Source: Paenibacillus silviterrae (GTDB lineage Bacteria; Bacillota; Bacilli; Paenibacillales; NBRC-103111). Taken from it: a DNA stretch of 64,000 nt. This document shows positions 1-9,916 of this stretch, in pieces. Numbering within the stretch: the first letter of the stretch is position 1; each line of letters starts with the position of its first letter. The position numbers and the translations under genes were made by a program. The notes beneath the pieces were generated by a model that worked only from the letters and a program-made list of their open reading frames with translations, searched no databases and was not told the origin of the DNA. The stretch is taken from the NCBI RefSeq assembly GCF_030167925.1, contig NZ_JASKUT010000001.1, forward strand, positions 3,410,001 to 3,474,000. Reading direction: 5' to 3'.

Positions 1-889
1 GCCCGTCGGGCCCAAGGAACATAGGGGAAAGCGCCGTCCCGTTGCCTTCATAACTCAGCGGCAGGGCAGTCTCGCTCTCTCCGTCGGAGAGCACCAGCTC
101 CCCTTCCGCGAGCTGGTATTGCATTACGCGCCGGCGACCGGATAAGTTGCGATGCAGCTTGTTGTAGCCTGTGCCAAAATAGAGTGAAGGGGCAACAGCC
201 GAACCTTCCATGGGAACGGCTTCACCCCTTGCCATCCGAAACCATCTGCGTCCGCCTTCCGCTGCGGGCAGGGCGGCGTATACCTGACCGTCCTCGCCAA
301 GATGCACTTCGCCGGCCCCCCTGCCCGCAGCCGATACTTTCCGCAGCGCGCCGCTTCGCGGTTCGAAGCCCGCTACGACGGCTGTCTGCGTACCGATGCC
401 GGCGTAAATCCAGCCATCCTCGCTGGCAGCCAGTGTCATGGCATACTTCTGCAGCGGGTCCAGCTGAACCAATTCCTCCACCTGTCCCTGCGAGAGCTCC
501 AACCGCAACAGTTTACACCCCGGATAAGTGGTGGCATACATCGTGCCCTCCCGATCCTCGGCAAATGCCATCCCGATGATCTCTTCTTCCGGTGCGGGCC
601 GGAACCATCGGATAAATTGGCCTAAGAACGGGTCGAGCACCATCAGCAGCGGTCCCGCCCCGGTGATAAATAAGCCCGAGCTTGTCGCTATGGAGCCGAA
701 GGGATAATCGATGAGCCTCTCTGGAAACGCCGTCTGCCGGCAGTCGCCGGTCTCAGGGTCGACGATGACCACGTAGCCTCTCGCCGCAAGAACGACGAGC
801 TGCTTGCCGTCCGCGGAAGTGCATACCGCAGCCGAACGCGTTTCGTCCGCCCTTACCGGCGTCCCAAGGCATATAAATGGATCCGCCAT
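1..889 (-). CDS. beta-propeller-like hypothetical protein, C-terminus cut by window edge
   Basis: An uninterrupted minus-strand frame runs from an ATG at 889 off the left edge, giving 296 visible residues. A GAGGT ribosome site lies 7 bases before the ATG, and the start is 4 bases after the stop of the aminotransferase gene, so it is the last visible gene of that operon. The protein has no signal peptide. It shows repeated blade-like stretches such as LVVLAARGYVVIVDPETG and GMAFAEDREGTMYATTYPG, the look of PQQ/SMP-30/YVTN-type propellers. No catalytic motif is recognised. The role is unknown; context suggests intracellular binding or processing of a sugar derivative. The gene is intact as far as it can be seen. 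Confidence 0.75.
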   Translation of the reverse strand, partial: MADPFICLGTPVRADETRSAAVCTSADGKQLVVLAARGYVVIVDPETGDCRQTAFPERLIDYPFGSIATSSGLFITGAGPLLMVLDPFLGQFIRWFRPAPEEEIIGMAFAEDREGTMYATTYPGCKLLRLELSQGQVEELVQLDPLQKYAMTLAASEDGWIYAGIGTQTAVVAGFEPRSGALRKVSAAGRGAGEVHLGEDGQVYAALPAAEGGRRWFRMARGEAVPMEGSAVAPSLYFGTGYNKLHRNLSGRRRVMQYQLAEGELVLSDGESETALPLSYEGNGTALSPMFLGPDG

Positions 890-893
890 GTCG

Positions 894-2123
894 CTACCTC
901 GCATAGGAACCCGCTACTTTGCGCAGCGCAGCTATGATCTCTTCCACGTCCTGCTCCGTATAAAATTCGCTTAAAGGAATTTGCACCGCGGTCTGCAAAA
1001 TCCGCTCCGCTTCCGGACATAGTCCCCGATCGTACGATACATCGCTCTGATCGAACGGGAAATGGCTGCCCAAGTATGCTTGACGCTGCTGAAACAACGG
1101 CTGCATGTAGCACACATCCGGAATATAGCCCGCCCGGTTCGGAATGCCTTCCGCGGTCAGCGCTTGGCAGAACTCCTCACGAGTACAAGTCAGCTCCTCC
1201 TCGCGCAGTCGAAACATATAGAACCAATACGTGCATTCATTCCCCTCCGCCACGTAATGAGGCGCCAAGCCGTTTACCTTCTCCAGTCCTGCCGTAATCC
1301 GGTCTCCGAAGCGTCTGCGTTGGGAGCAAATCCACTCCAGCTTCTTCAGCTGGGCGATACCGACCGCTCCCTGCAGCTCCGTCATCCGGTAATTAGGAGC
1401 AACGTAATGCGTATCCCGCTGGAGCCCCGTCCCGAATCGGCGGTAATTTTTATCGGCGAAGGCATGCGTCACCTGGTAATCCGTCTCGTCTGCCGAGTTT
1501 ACTGTCACCATACCGCCGTCGCCCGTACTAATGTGCTTGAAATCGTTGGTGCTGAAGCAGCCGTAGTCGCCGATCGTCCCGACTAACCGCCCCTTGTACT
1601 TAGTGAGATACGCCTGTGCGCAATCCTCAATGACCTTGAGCCCGTGCTTGCGCGCGATGTCCATAATCGGATCCATATCGCAGGGGTTTCCTGCCAGATG
1701 CACAACGACGATCGCCTTCGTCCTTGGCGTGATGCGGGCTTCGATCGATGCCGGCGTCATGTTGTACGTATGCGGATCGAGATCGGCGAAAACAGGAATC
1801 GCATTCTGATATAGAATTCCAATTAACGTTCCTTGATCCGTTATCGGACTTGTAATCACTTCGTCCCCGACCGACACGCCTGCGGCCCCCATCGCTACAT
1901 GAAGCGCAGCGGTGCCGGAGGAGGTGGCCACACTGTATTTTACTCCGTACATTACGTTAAAATCGTTCAAAAACTGCTTCACCTTGCCGCCGAAATGGTA
2001 GAAAAGCGTGTTCTGCTCCAGCGCCTCCAGCAGCTGGGTAGCCTCCTCCAGACCAAAGCGGCGTCCCGTCCCGAACGGGGTCGTCTTGACCTTCGGACCG
2101 CCTAAGAACGCTAACTGTTCCAT
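894..2123 (-). CDS. DegT/DnrJ/EryC1/StrS-family PLP-dependent aminotransferase
   Basis: This 409-residue protein has the normal length for the family. It carries the pyridine-nitrogen aspartate in EDCAQ (D167) and the Schiff-base lysine in STNDFKHISTGDGG (K196). Known members transaminate keto-sugar nucleotides or inositol-like keto sugars with PLP. The gene sits 3 bases after the stop of the deacetylase-like gene and just before the propeller gene, so the three are co-transcribed. Lipopolysaccharide or antibiotic sugar genes are absent nearby. A catabolic or sugar-modification role together with the lyase and transporter is an inference. The family call is firm; the substrate is unknown. Confidence 0.9.
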   Translation of the reverse strand: MEQLAFLGGPKVKTTPFGTGRRFGLEEATQLLEALEQNTLFYHFGGKVKQFLNDFNVMYGVKYSVATSSGTAALHVAMGAAGVSVGDEVITSPITDQGTLIGILYQNAIPVFADLDPHTYNMTPASIEARITPRTKAIVVVHLAGNPCDMDPIMDIARKHGLKVIEDCAQAYLTKYKGRLVGTIGDYGCFSTNDFKHISTGDGGMVTVNSADETDYQVTHAFADKNYRRFGTGLQRDTHYVAPNYRMTELQGAVGIAQLKKLEWICSQRRRFGDRITAGLEKVNGLAPHYVAEGNECTYWFYMFRLREEELTCTREEFCQALTAEGIPNRAGYIPDVCYMQPLFQQRQAYLGSHFPFDQSDVSYDRGLCPEAERILQTAVQIPLSEFYTEQDVEEIIAALRKVAGSYAR

Positions 2124-2126
2124 ATG

Positions 2127-3833
2127 TTATGCCTCCCGTCCCGCTGCCGCATGTACATCCGTTCCCGCTCCAATGACAACCTTCCTGCAGGCCACACCGA
2201 AGCGTATGGCTTCCGCGCCTTCACCTGCTGTCGTCGGAATCCATACGACAGCGCCGTCCGGCGCCTGCTGCAGCTGCAGTCCTCCTTGTTCGCCGGTTGC
2301 CAGAACAGTCCTGCGCCGGGCCTGCTCCCAGCGTAAAATCTGCGCCGATGTCATGAAGGTAAAGCCCCGCTCCTTCGCTCTGCGGACTACCAGCCCCATC
2401 GCTTCCCGCACCATCGGCTGCTGTAGCACATGCAGCTGATGGAATAGGAAATGCGCCACGCCGCGCACCCTCTCCACGCCATCCAGGAACGGGTCGATCA
2501 CCGAAGTATCCGCCAGTGACGGATGCTCGAGATCCTGCGTCAGGAAGCCGATTTCCAGTACGTTGTACGTTCGGTTCCGCTCATCCGCCCAAGCGATCGG
2601 GTAGTACGGATGACAGGTGCCGAACAGAAACCCGATGTTGCCTTTCTTGCTCGGCCCGCGGGTTTGATCCGCTTCGATCCCGTTCTCCTCACACCACTGG
2701 AACAATTCGCCCCAGCCCTCATAGCGGGTATAATGGTTCTTATTCGACACGACCTCCGCCCCTGTAGAGGAGCGAATAAACTCCAGCTGCCGCTCAAACT
2801 CGCGCGCATCCCAAATGCCGTCTTCCTTCTCCAGCGCGTTATAGTGGAAGGCCAGCTCGTGGCCGTCCGCTTTGATCTTCTCATAGATGTCTGCGGAATA
2901 CCCGGGCTCGATCATGCACCAGGTGGACCGAACGCCGTTCTCCTTCAGCACCTCCAGCGTAGCCTCCGCCGAGGCATCCACATTAAAATCACTGTCATGG
3001 GAAATCAACGCCACTTGCCGTACACCTTCCGGCCAGTAGTCCACAAAAGGCAATGCGGCCCCGAGCTCCAACGTTTCCCGAAGCAGCTGACCGATCATGG
3101 CTTCGCGCCACAGGTCCGCATACGGGACCCCGTAGTAAGGCACGCCTGTCGCCGTCTCCGTCCGGTCCAGCTCCCAATCCAGCTCGCAGCAATCATCCGC
3201 TTTAAGGATACCTTCATCCAGCGTGCCTGTACCGTCCGCTGCCGGGATTCCGTCTTCCAATACGGGGCCGGAGCCCTGCTGAAGACGAACGATCGTCTCC
3301 GGCACGTTGACGTTCCAGCGGATCAGCTTCCCCGAACCGATAGCCAGCTCCAACGAGGCCGCCCCGATCGTCTCGCCGTTCGGCTCCCCCTTGCGAAGCA
3401 CGCCTTGTGCTGTCGCCGTCTCAGCCTCTACACGAACCCATGGGCGCACCTTCAAGGCCCTCAGGGTTACCCCATCGGCGGCGATTCCCTGCTCCGGCAG
3501 CTCGGCATACGCCGCGTCCCGTACGGCAAGCTCGCGGCAGCCCAGCTGTCCCGCCAAGCGGTTCAGCCCGGCATAGGATATGAGCGTGCCGCCGCTTCGA
3601 ACGAAGGACAGCAGCTCCTCCAGCGCCGCATCGGATTCACCGGCCAGTGCAACAAGCAGCACATCCGGAGCGTATTCAGCCAGCTCAGCTCCCGTTGTCA
3701 GCCTGCGAAACGGAATTCCCGCATGAGCCAATATTTCCTCCATGTATAATTCAAAAACGTTCTGCCCATAGCGCCATCTCTTCTCTGCAGCGGCGCCGTC
3801 CAGCCATACGCCTACTTTAGCCAGTCTTAGCAT
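2127..3833 (-). CDS. polysaccharide-deacetylase-like protein with N-terminal amidotransferase-like domain
   Basis: The 568-residue product starts at the ATG at 3833, which follows AGGAGAGGAG. An upstream in-frame ATG at 3896 lies before the terminator hairpin and is not used here. Residues about 1-110 resemble a class-I glutamine-amidotransferase/ThuA-like alpha/beta fold (DVLLVALAGESD, GGTLISYAG). Residues about 270-480 resemble the NodB barrel, with ISHDSD (279-282) and GHELAFH (324-330) at the places of the metal-binding Asp and His pair. No signal peptide is seen, so it should act in the cytoplasm on an imported product. It could remove N- or O-acetyl groups before the aminotransferase step; this is inference. 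Confidence 0.65.
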   Translation of the reverse strand: MLRLAKVGVWLDGAAAEKRWRYGQNVFELYMEEILAHAGIPFRRLTTGAELAEYAPDVLLVALAGESDAALEELLSFVRSGGTLISYAGLNRLAGQLGCRELAVRDAAYAELPEQGIAADGVTLRALKVRPWVRVEAETATAQGVLRKGEPNGETIGAASLELAIGSGKLIRWNVNVPETIVRLQQGSGPVLEDGIPAADGTGTLDEGILKADDCCELDWELDRTETATGVPYYGVPYADLWREAMIGQLLRETLELGAALPFVDYWPEGVRQVALISHDSDFNVDASAEATLEVLKENGVRSTWCMIEPGYSADIYEKIKADGHELAFHYNALEKEDGIWDAREFERQLEFIRSSTGAEVVSNKNHYTRYEGWGELFQWCEENGIEADQTRGPSKKGNIGFLFGTCHPYYPIAWADERNRTYNVLEIGFLTQDLEHPSLADTSVIDPFLDGVERVRGVAHFLFHQLHVLQQPMVREAMGLVVRRAKERGFTFMTSAQILRWEQARRRTVLATGEQGGLQLQQAPDGAVVWIPTTAGEGAEAIRFGVACRKVVIGAGTDVHAAAGREA

Positions 3834-3852
3834 GATGTCCCGCTCCTCTCCT

Positions 3853-3885
3853 AAAAGGAAAAGGGGCAAAAGCCCGCTTTGCCCC
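3853..3885 (-). terminator. rho-independent terminator after the binding-protein gene
   Basis: The arms GGGGCAAA (3863-3870) and TTTGCCCC (3878-3885) form a hairpin followed on the minus strand by TTTTCCTTTT. It starts 10 bases after the solute-binding protein stop and lies before the ribosome site of the next gene. It probably acts as a partial terminator that lowers expression of the distal three genes. Confidence 0.8.
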
Positions 3886-3895
3886 TTGTTTGTCA

Positions 3896-5482
3896 TTATT
3901 TAAACAACGCCTTCGGGTCTTTATTTTTGATGCCGGCATTGTACTCCTGTACGATCTTCGCTCCGCCCTTGTCCATGTACTCCTGGACCAGTTTATCCCA
4001 ATCGGATACCGGACGCTGGCCGGCGATCATTTTTACCTGTTCGTTCATGAGGTACTTCTTCAGCTCGTCGCCCTTCTCCAGATCTGCAGGGGATTCCAAG
4101 CCGTTGATCGGATTCGCATACAGCTTCACGCTCTTGTACATCGTCTCAATTTCTTTGACCAGATCGGACAGCTGCTTCGTCTGATAAGTGATGGAATAAT
4201 TCACGTCGGTATCCTTCGGTGCCCAAGCGACATTGTCTACAAAATAAGTCGATGGAGCCAAACCGTCGGAAGCAAAATTTTTCTTGTTCACCGGCTGGCC
4301 GTTCGTCATGTCATAACCTACGCCCACTTTACCGGACCACCAGTCGAAATCCGCATTCTTCTCGTTCTTCTGGTCATCGGCATAAAACTTGCGGCCGAAC
4401 TCATTCAGCGTCAAAATCCGCTTCAGCTTATCGGGCTCCTTCGCCAGCTTCGCGTTCAGCACCGTCAAACCGGCAAAGCCGCTCCCCGCCGTCAAGCCTT
4501 GGTTGCCGTTCTTATCCACGAAGGCACCCAGGCTGACGAATTGCGCATTCGGGTGAATTTTGAGCAGACCGTCCATGTACGCTTGGGACATGCCTCGCGG
4601 CGTACCGATGAAGATCCCCGCCTTGCCTGAATAAAATTCCTTGTTCGTATCCGCCCAGTTCAGAACCGCGTAGTCCTTCGTGATCGCGCCTTCCTTATAA
4701 AGATCGGCCAACATTTGAATGACTTCCTTGCGGCCCTCGCCGATCATGCCGGGAATGTAATTTCCGTCCTTGTTCTTATGATACCAAGCGTCCGGATCCC
4801 AATAAGGCCCTTGGTTAAAGTTCGGGTTAATGTCCTTGCCGATGGCGAAGCCGTACGTATCGTTCTTCCCGTTCTTGTCCGGGTCGTTCTTCGTGAAGGC
4901 AAGCGCTACCTGCTTCAGCTCCTCATAGTTTGTCGGTACCTTCATCCCGACGGCATCGAGCCAATCCTTACGAATGACGGTAACCACTTGGAATTTGGGC
5001 GAATATTGCGGAATCGCATAAATTTTACCGTTGACGCGCATGGAGTCCCAGATAAAATCCGGCACCACCTGAAGGGTCGGGTACTGTTTAATGTAATCGT
5101 CGAGCGGAAGGAAGGCGCCTTGTTTGGCGAACTTGGCATAACGAGCCTTCAGGTCCGTCGACATCAGGCCTACCATATCCGGAATGTCGCCGGAAGCGAA
5201 GGTCGCATTGATTTTCTCATCAAAGGCTGTGTTGGTCACAAAGGTAACCTTGTAATCAATGTTGAACTTTTCGTTAATCATATTCAGCCCTGGACTCGAG
5301 CTTGGGGGCGGATCACCGTAGCGGAAATCCAGTGCGGTAATTGTGTGCTTCTTGTTGGGATCTTCCTTAGGAGCCTCTGCGCTCGGTTGATTGGTTCCCG
5401 CTGCCGGTTGCTTGGAGCAGGCTACTGCAGTTGCCGCCAGCAGGACGGCTAAGGTGACGAACGTCGTGCGTTTTGCATTCAT
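3896..5482 (-). CDS. sugar ABC transporter extracellular solute-binding lipoprotein
   Basis: The start is the ATG at 5482 (GGAGGG 9 bases upstream), giving 528 residues, the usual size for LipO-type CUT1 binding proteins. A lipoprotein signal is clear: MNAKRTTFVTLAVLLAATAVAC, with the lipobox cysteine before SKQPAAG. The mature protein would be anchored outside the membrane and would deliver an oligosaccharide to the two permeases encoded just upstream in the same operon. No ATPase gene is in the operon; such systems usually borrow a shared MsmX-like ATPase. The substrate is unknown, but the linked lyase suggests unsaturated uronate oligosaccharides. Confidence 0.93.
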   Translation of the reverse strand: MNAKRTTFVTLAVLLAATAVACSKQPAAGTNQPSAEAPKEDPNKKHTITALDFRYGDPPPSSSPGLNMINEKFNIDYKVTFVTNTAFDEKINATFASGDIPDMVGLMSTDLKARYAKFAKQGAFLPLDDYIKQYPTLQVVPDFIWDSMRVNGKIYAIPQYSPKFQVVTVIRKDWLDAVGMKVPTNYEELKQVALAFTKNDPDKNGKNDTYGFAIGKDINPNFNQGPYWDPDAWYHKNKDGNYIPGMIGEGRKEVIQMLADLYKEGAITKDYAVLNWADTNKEFYSGKAGIFIGTPRGMSQAYMDGLLKIHPNAQFVSLGAFVDKNGNQGLTAGSGFAGLTVLNAKLAKEPDKLKRILTLNEFGRKFYADDQKNEKNADFDWWSGKVGVGYDMTNGQPVNKKNFASDGLAPSTYFVDNVAWAPKDTDVNYSITYQTKQLSDLVKEIETMYKSVKLYANPINGLESPADLEKGDELKKYLMNEQVKMIAGQRPVSDWDKLVQEYMDKGGAKIVQEYNAGIKNKDPKALFK

Positions 5483-5546
5483 TCTTCGAACCCTCCATTT
5501 ATATGTCATTTCAGTACAACCCGAGTATGGAGCTTAACGGGGAAGC

Positions 5547-6425
5547 TTAGCCTTTCACAGCGCCCAGCATGACTCCTTTGGCAAAATGCTTCTGCAGGAA
5601 CGGATACACCAGGAGAATCGGCAGCGTAGCCAGCAAAATGGCGGCCATCTGAATCGTCTCCGGCGGCGGCGGGTTCTCCGAGAAGGAATTGTCCCCCGCC
5701 AAGGTAGCCGTAGCTTCGCCTACCACGACGATTTGCCTTAGAATGACTTGAATCGTCCATTTTTCCGGGGCATTGATGTAAAGAATCGGCGCAAAATAGT
5801 TGTTCCAATGCGTAACGGCATAGAAGAGGCCGAAGGCAGCCAGCGACGGCTTGGAAAGCGGAAGAATGATGCGCGTGAAGATCTGCAAATCATTCGCTCC
5901 GTCCATATGCGCCGCATCGTACAGATCGCCCGGAATGCTCAAGAAAAACTGCCGCATGACAATCAGGTTAAACGGCGTGATAGCAACCGGTAAAATGAGC
6001 GCCCAGATCGAGTCGAGCAGGCCCGTCGCCTTCACAACCAGGTAGGAAGGAATCATCCCTGCGGAAAACAGGAGAGTGAACACCACCATAAACATCACGG
6101 TCCGCTGCCCGATGATTTGCCTAGAGAGCGCATAAGCCATCGTTCCCGTAAAAATCAGGTTCACCAGCGTACCGATAACCGTCACCAGGATCGTGATCAT
6201 CATCGAGTTGCGGAACGCTCTGGATTCAAGGATGTATTCATACGCATCCGTCGTCCAGTTCGAAGGCCACAGCAGCAGTCTGCTGGCCAGGAAGTCCTCC
6301 AGCGATGAGAAGGACACCGAGAATAAGTACAGAAACGGAAACAGCATAACGGCTGCAATCAATAAAAGCACGGAAACGTTAACCCAGTCGAACAGGCGGT
6401 CGAAGGCTGATGTTCTGTTTTTCAT
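5547..6425 (-). CDS. carbohydrate ABC transporter permease, YtcP/MalG type
   Basis: This is a 292-residue six-helix inner-membrane protein of the CUT1 family. The EAA-loop region YDAAHMDGANDLQIFTRI marks contact with the ATPase. Its ATG overlaps the stop of the partner permease by one base (TAATG), with GGAGG ahead of it, so translation is coupled. The binding-protein gene follows after 64 bases. Together with the LplB-type permease it forms the channel of an importer for oligosaccharides. Confidence 0.93.
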   Translation of the reverse strand: MKNRTSAFDRLFDWVNVSVLLLIAAVMLFPFLYLFSVSFSSLEDFLASRLLLWPSNWTTDAYEYILESRAFRNSMMITILVTVIGTLVNLIFTGTMAYALSRQIIGQRTVMFMVVFTLLFSAGMIPSYLVVKATGLLDSIWALILPVAITPFNLIVMRQFFLSIPGDLYDAAHMDGANDLQIFTRIILPLSKPSLAAFGLFYAVTHWNNYFAPILYINAPEKWTIQVILRQIVVVGEATATLAGDNSFSENPPPPETIQMAAILLATLPILLVYPFLQKHFAKGVMLGAVKG

Positions 6426-7396
6426 TAATAAACACCCTCCTCACCGAAACGCTTCGCCAGCTTGTTGGCCGCCATAACCAGCACTAGGCCGACCACACCT
6501 TTAAACACGCCGACCGCTGTTGAGAAGCTGTAGTCGGACTGTTGAATCCCTTTGTAGTACACGTAGGTGTCGAGCGTGTTGCCGATGTCCATATTGAACG
6601 GATTCAGCTGCAGGAACACCTGCTCGAATCCGACCTCCATCACGTCCCCGAGCCGGATGATCAGCAAAATGACAATCGTGCTGCGAATAGCCGGAAGCGT
6701 AATGTGCCAGATTTGGCGCATACGGCTGGCACCGTCCATGACCGCGGCCTCGTATAACGCCGGGTTGACGCCGGCCAAAGCCGCCAGGAAGATGATCGTG
6801 CCCCAGCCCACCTCTTTCCATATGACCTCCGCCACAATAAAGGTTCGGAAGTAGTCGGGGTTCGTCAGAAAAGGGATGGTTTGCTCCAAGCCGAACATCT
6901 CCACAAGGAAGTCGTTCACAAGTCCGTCATTACGGAAGAAGATCGTAACGATTCCGACCACAACGACCCAAGAGAGAAAGTGCGGTAAATAAACGATGGA
7001 CTGAATGACGCGTTTGAACGCACTTCGGGACACTTCATTCAGCATCAGTGCGAGCAGGATCGGCGCCGGGAAGGCGAACACGATCTGCAGCAGGGAAATG
7101 ATCAGGGTATTCCAGATAACCCGGACGACCTCCGCATTTTCAAAAATCCGGGCGAAATTTTTCATCCCGACCCAAGGGCTGTCGGCAATGCCCATGAACG
7201 GACTGTAATCCTTAAAGGCAATGACGATGCCGAGCATCGGCACATACCGGTAGACCAGAAAGAACAGCAGCCCCGGCATCAGCAGTAAATAAATATAACG
7301 ATCCTTCCAGAGCCTGGCTCTTAAGCGGGCTCCCTTGCTTTTGCGCTGAAGGACGGAGCTTACGTTGTCAGCAGCTTGCTTCGTCACCGTATTCAA
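6425..7396 (-). CDS. carbohydrate ABC transporter permease, LplB/YtdP-associated type
   Basis: This is a 323-residue permease with a charged cytoplasmic N-terminus, then LLLMPGLLFFLVYRYVPM as the first helix, and the EAA motif YEAAVMDGASRMRQIWHI. The start is TTG at 7396, preceded by AAGGGG, and it overlaps the lyase stop codon as TTGA, so the two genes are translationally coupled. The family imports oligosaccharides with a separate ATPase. The order lyase-permease-permease-binding protein points to one uptake and degradation unit. Confidence 0.92.
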   Translation of the reverse strand: MNTVTKQAADNVSSVLQRKSKGARLRARLWKDRYIYLLLMPGLLFFLVYRYVPMLGIVIAFKDYSPFMGIADSPWVGMKNFARIFENAEVVRVIWNTLIISLLQIVFAFPAPILLALMLNEVSRSAFKRVIQSIVYLPHFLSWVVVVGIVTIFFRNDGLVNDFLVEMFGLEQTIPFLTNPDYFRTFIVAEVIWKEVGWGTIIFLAALAGVNPALYEAAVMDGASRMRQIWHITLPAIRSTIVILLIIRLGDVMEVGFEQVFLQLNPFNMDIGNTLDTYVYYKGIQQSDYSFSTAVGVFKGVVGLVLVMAANKLAKRFGEEGVY

Positions 7397-9894
7397 TCAT
7401 TCACCCCTTCTACTCTATGGAGCCTGTGCTCTCCAGGAGACAAGGTCCTTGTTCGGCTTGATTCGCCATGTATTGTCCAAGTGAGCGCCGCCGCCTCTCG
7501 CCCGTAATGGTGGACGGCCAGCTCACCGGAGGATACGTCGTACGTGATGTTCATCGGGATCTCCGCTTGCAGTGTCAGCCTGCCTTCGATGTGCAGATGC
7601 TGCGCTTCCCATGCGGCCAGCTTCGAGCTGTTCCGATGCATCCACAGTGCCTTACCCTGGAATCGCTTCCCATCAAAGCTTACTGTGATCCGTTCATCGG
7701 CACTTAGGATCAGTGCATCGTTACCCTCTCCGATTGCCAGGGTTACGCCGAACGCTCCTTCCGCCAGCTCCTTGCCCTCAGCTTTGATATCCGTGCTGTT
7801 GGCCGAAGATGGCGCCAGCAGCGTCACGAACTGCTTGCGCGTGCTCTTCGATGCTTGCTCCCGGACAGCTGCGTACGGCCCGTATGTTTCCGCTCCCGGA
7901 TATTCCGTAATGTCCATCTGTGCATCCGGCGGGAAGAGCACTTGCAGCTTCACGGCCTCTTTCTCCCCATGGATCGTCACCGTATTCGTCGGGACCTTAT
8001 CCCTTACGCTCAGGACCTTATCCTGCTGGCAGAACCGGTTCACCGACGCCGTGTGGAACAGAAGCTGCGGGCTGTCGTCCACGGTATTCGTCTCCACTTC
8101 ATCCCACACGAGGAAGCAGCTTTTGTTGATATGCAGGATGCTCCTGCGGTAAGCCTTCAGCGCTCCCTCATAGCTGGCTGATGCGTCTCCCTGCACCGCT
8201 TCGAAGTACGAAGTCATCCAAGCCTTTGCTATAAAACCGCCTCCCCGAGCGGACTGTCCCTGTCCGTTGATCAGCAAGCTGTTATGTCCGACGGTGCCTA
8301 CCGTATAATCGGCCCTTGGCCCCGGAACATAATCCTGATACCCCGGATTCGTCAGCAGCCATTCCCCGGCTACATTCAGCATCAGATTGTTTTGATCCTT
8401 ATGCGTATGATCTCTGGCGGAACCGCTGGAGGTGAACGCCAGCAGGTGGTCCCTGGCGCCCCACCCCGTGCGGAGCGCTGCCCAGCCGATCGCACCGAAA
8501 ACCTGGGACGGCTGCTCCTTGTAAAACACATCGGGTCCGACGGCAGACGGAATCCCGCGCAGGTTCATCAACAGGGAAGTCTTATCCGCTTCGAATTGCT
8601 CCACATACCACATCGCTACGGGATGGGCATGGTGGGATGCCAGCATCGTCATCATGTAGGAGACATCCAGCTTCAGGAACGAATCCGCAAGGTTAGGGAA
8701 CGTGTTGGTATTCCCTGCCGAAAGGAACCGGAAGAAGCGTTCCGGAAGCTCCACCTTTAAATAAGGATGATTGCAGAGAGTAGCATCACCGGTAGCCCGG
8801 CGGTATAAGTCTGCCGCCATCCAGACGTGCCTTGCGGCAACGTTGTCGTACAGCAGGCCCTCCGTCTCGCTCGATACCAGCTTCCGATCGAGGTAAGACA
8901 AAATATAGTCGTACGCCTGCTGCAAATATTTGTCCGCGTAGGCAGAATCACCATGCAGCGCTGCCGCTCCATACATCATGGCCACTTGCTTGGCCGCGAC
9001 GATATTGTGCATATCCCGGTTGCCGAGGTCAATCGCGAGCGGCTGCAGCCCTCGGTAAAGCAGCGCCTTTGCCGCAATCTCTCGCTCTTCGGCTGTAAGG
9101 TAACTGTAAACCGCATCGTAGGCGCTAGCCGCACCGATCACCAGATGCGCATTGCTCAAATTGCCTTCGGCACCGCGATGGTCGAACTCATACCATTTGC
9201 TGAATTCCGCGAGAGCCAGCAGATACATTTTCGCTTTGTCCGCATAAACGGTCTCCCCCGTCACCATATAAGCGGTAGACAGAACGGTCAGCCGCTCCTC
9301 CACGGCCCGTGAGAACATCGTCCAGAACGGATAATCGACGTAGCCCGCCGGGTTAGGAATGGTCATTGGCTCCGTGAGCGGCAGCTCCACAAGCATGGTC
9401 ATCGTGACCGATGGATACTTTACCTCAAAACGCTCTTCCTGTACGTAGTTATCCGCTGTATCCAGCATACTTTTCCAAAGCTGAGGAAAACGGATTGCAG
9501 GCCGATCGGTTGCTAGGAAATTCTCGCCTATAGGGGATGTATCTTGTATGCGCTTTCGAAATTCCTGCAGCTCCCTATCGGTAAAGAGAATGCGCGGTCT
9601 ATTGAAAAGGTGTATACTGGAATTTAGTTGACGGTCAATTACCTGAACGGTCCAGCTTCTGCCTTCGTCGTCCGGTTCCGTGCGAGGCCTGACGCGAATC
9701 GTAGCGCTCCCGGGAGCCATTGCCCGCAGTCGAAGTCCGCTTGCCTCCACTACGCCTGGCGCATCACAGCTGACGATCCAAGCCTCTGTATCCACACAGC
9801 CGGTCACCCCTGACGTGTCTGCTGTTCGCAAAGCAAGAAGGGAATCCTCGCCGACCTCCAGCAGAGACGGCCTGGATATATGCAAATCACCCAC
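7393..9894 (-). CDS. heparinase II/III-family polysaccharide lyase, leaderless
   Basis: The chosen start is GTG at 9894 (833 residues), behind GGAGGGGG and downstream of a strong promoter. The in-frame ATG at 9945 lies upstream of the -10 box and cannot be on that transcript. Residues about 10-85 look like a bacterial Ig-like domain (ASGLRLRAMAPGSATIRV). About 100-400 form an alpha/alpha toroid. About 440-650 hold the heparinase II/III signature HTHKDQNNLMLNVAGEW and GHNSLLINGQGQ, and a beta-sandwich follows. The family cleaves uronic-acid glycans by beta-elimination. No signal peptide is visible, so it probably acts on imported oligosaccharides in the cytoplasm. It is the first gene of the transport operon. 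Confidence 0.85.
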   Translation of the reverse strand: MGDLHISRPSLLEVGEDSLLALRTADTSGVTGCVDTEAWIVSCDAPGVVEASGLRLRAMAPGSATIRVRPRTEPDDEGRSWTVQVIDRQLNSSIHLFNRPRILFTDRELQEFRKRIQDTSPIGENFLATDRPAIRFPQLWKSMLDTADNYVQEERFEVKYPSVTMTMLVELPLTEPMTIPNPAGYVDYPFWTMFSRAVEERLTVLSTAYMVTGETVYADKAKMYLLALAEFSKWYEFDHRGAEGNLSNAHLVIGAASAYDAVYSYLTAEEREIAAKALLYRGLQPLAIDLGNRDMHNIVAAKQVAMMYGAAALHGDSAYADKYLQQAYDYILSYLDRKLVSSETEGLLYDNVAARHVWMAADLYRRATGDATLCNHPYLKVELPERFFRFLSAGNTNTFPNLADSFLKLDVSYMMTMLASHHAHPVAMWYVEQFEADKTSLLMNLRGIPSAVGPDVFYKEQPSQVFGAIGWAALRTGWGARDHLLAFTSSGSARDHTHKDQNNLMLNVAGEWLLTNPGYQDYVPGPRADYTVGTVGHNSLLINGQGQSARGGGFIAKAWMTSYFEAVQGDASASYEGALKAYRRSILHINKSCFLVWDEVETNTVDDSPQLLFHTASVNRFCQQDKVLSVRDKVPTNTVTIHGEKEAVKLQVLFPPDAQMDITEYPGAETYGPYAAVREQASKSTRKQFVTLLAPSSANSTDIKAEGKELAEGAFGVTLAIGEGNDALILSADERITVSFDGKRFQGKALWMHRNSSKLAAWEAQHLHIEGRLTLQAEIPMNITYDVSSGELAVHHYGREAAALTWTIHGESSRTRTLSPGEHRLHRVEGVND

Positions 9895-9916
9895 AGCTGC
9901 TTCAGCCCCCTCCATT

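Noticed and set aside
3834..3896. Upstream ATG at 3896 for the deacetylase-like protein
   Set aside because: It would put the terminator hairpin inside the coding region; the ATG at 3833 has the ribosome site.
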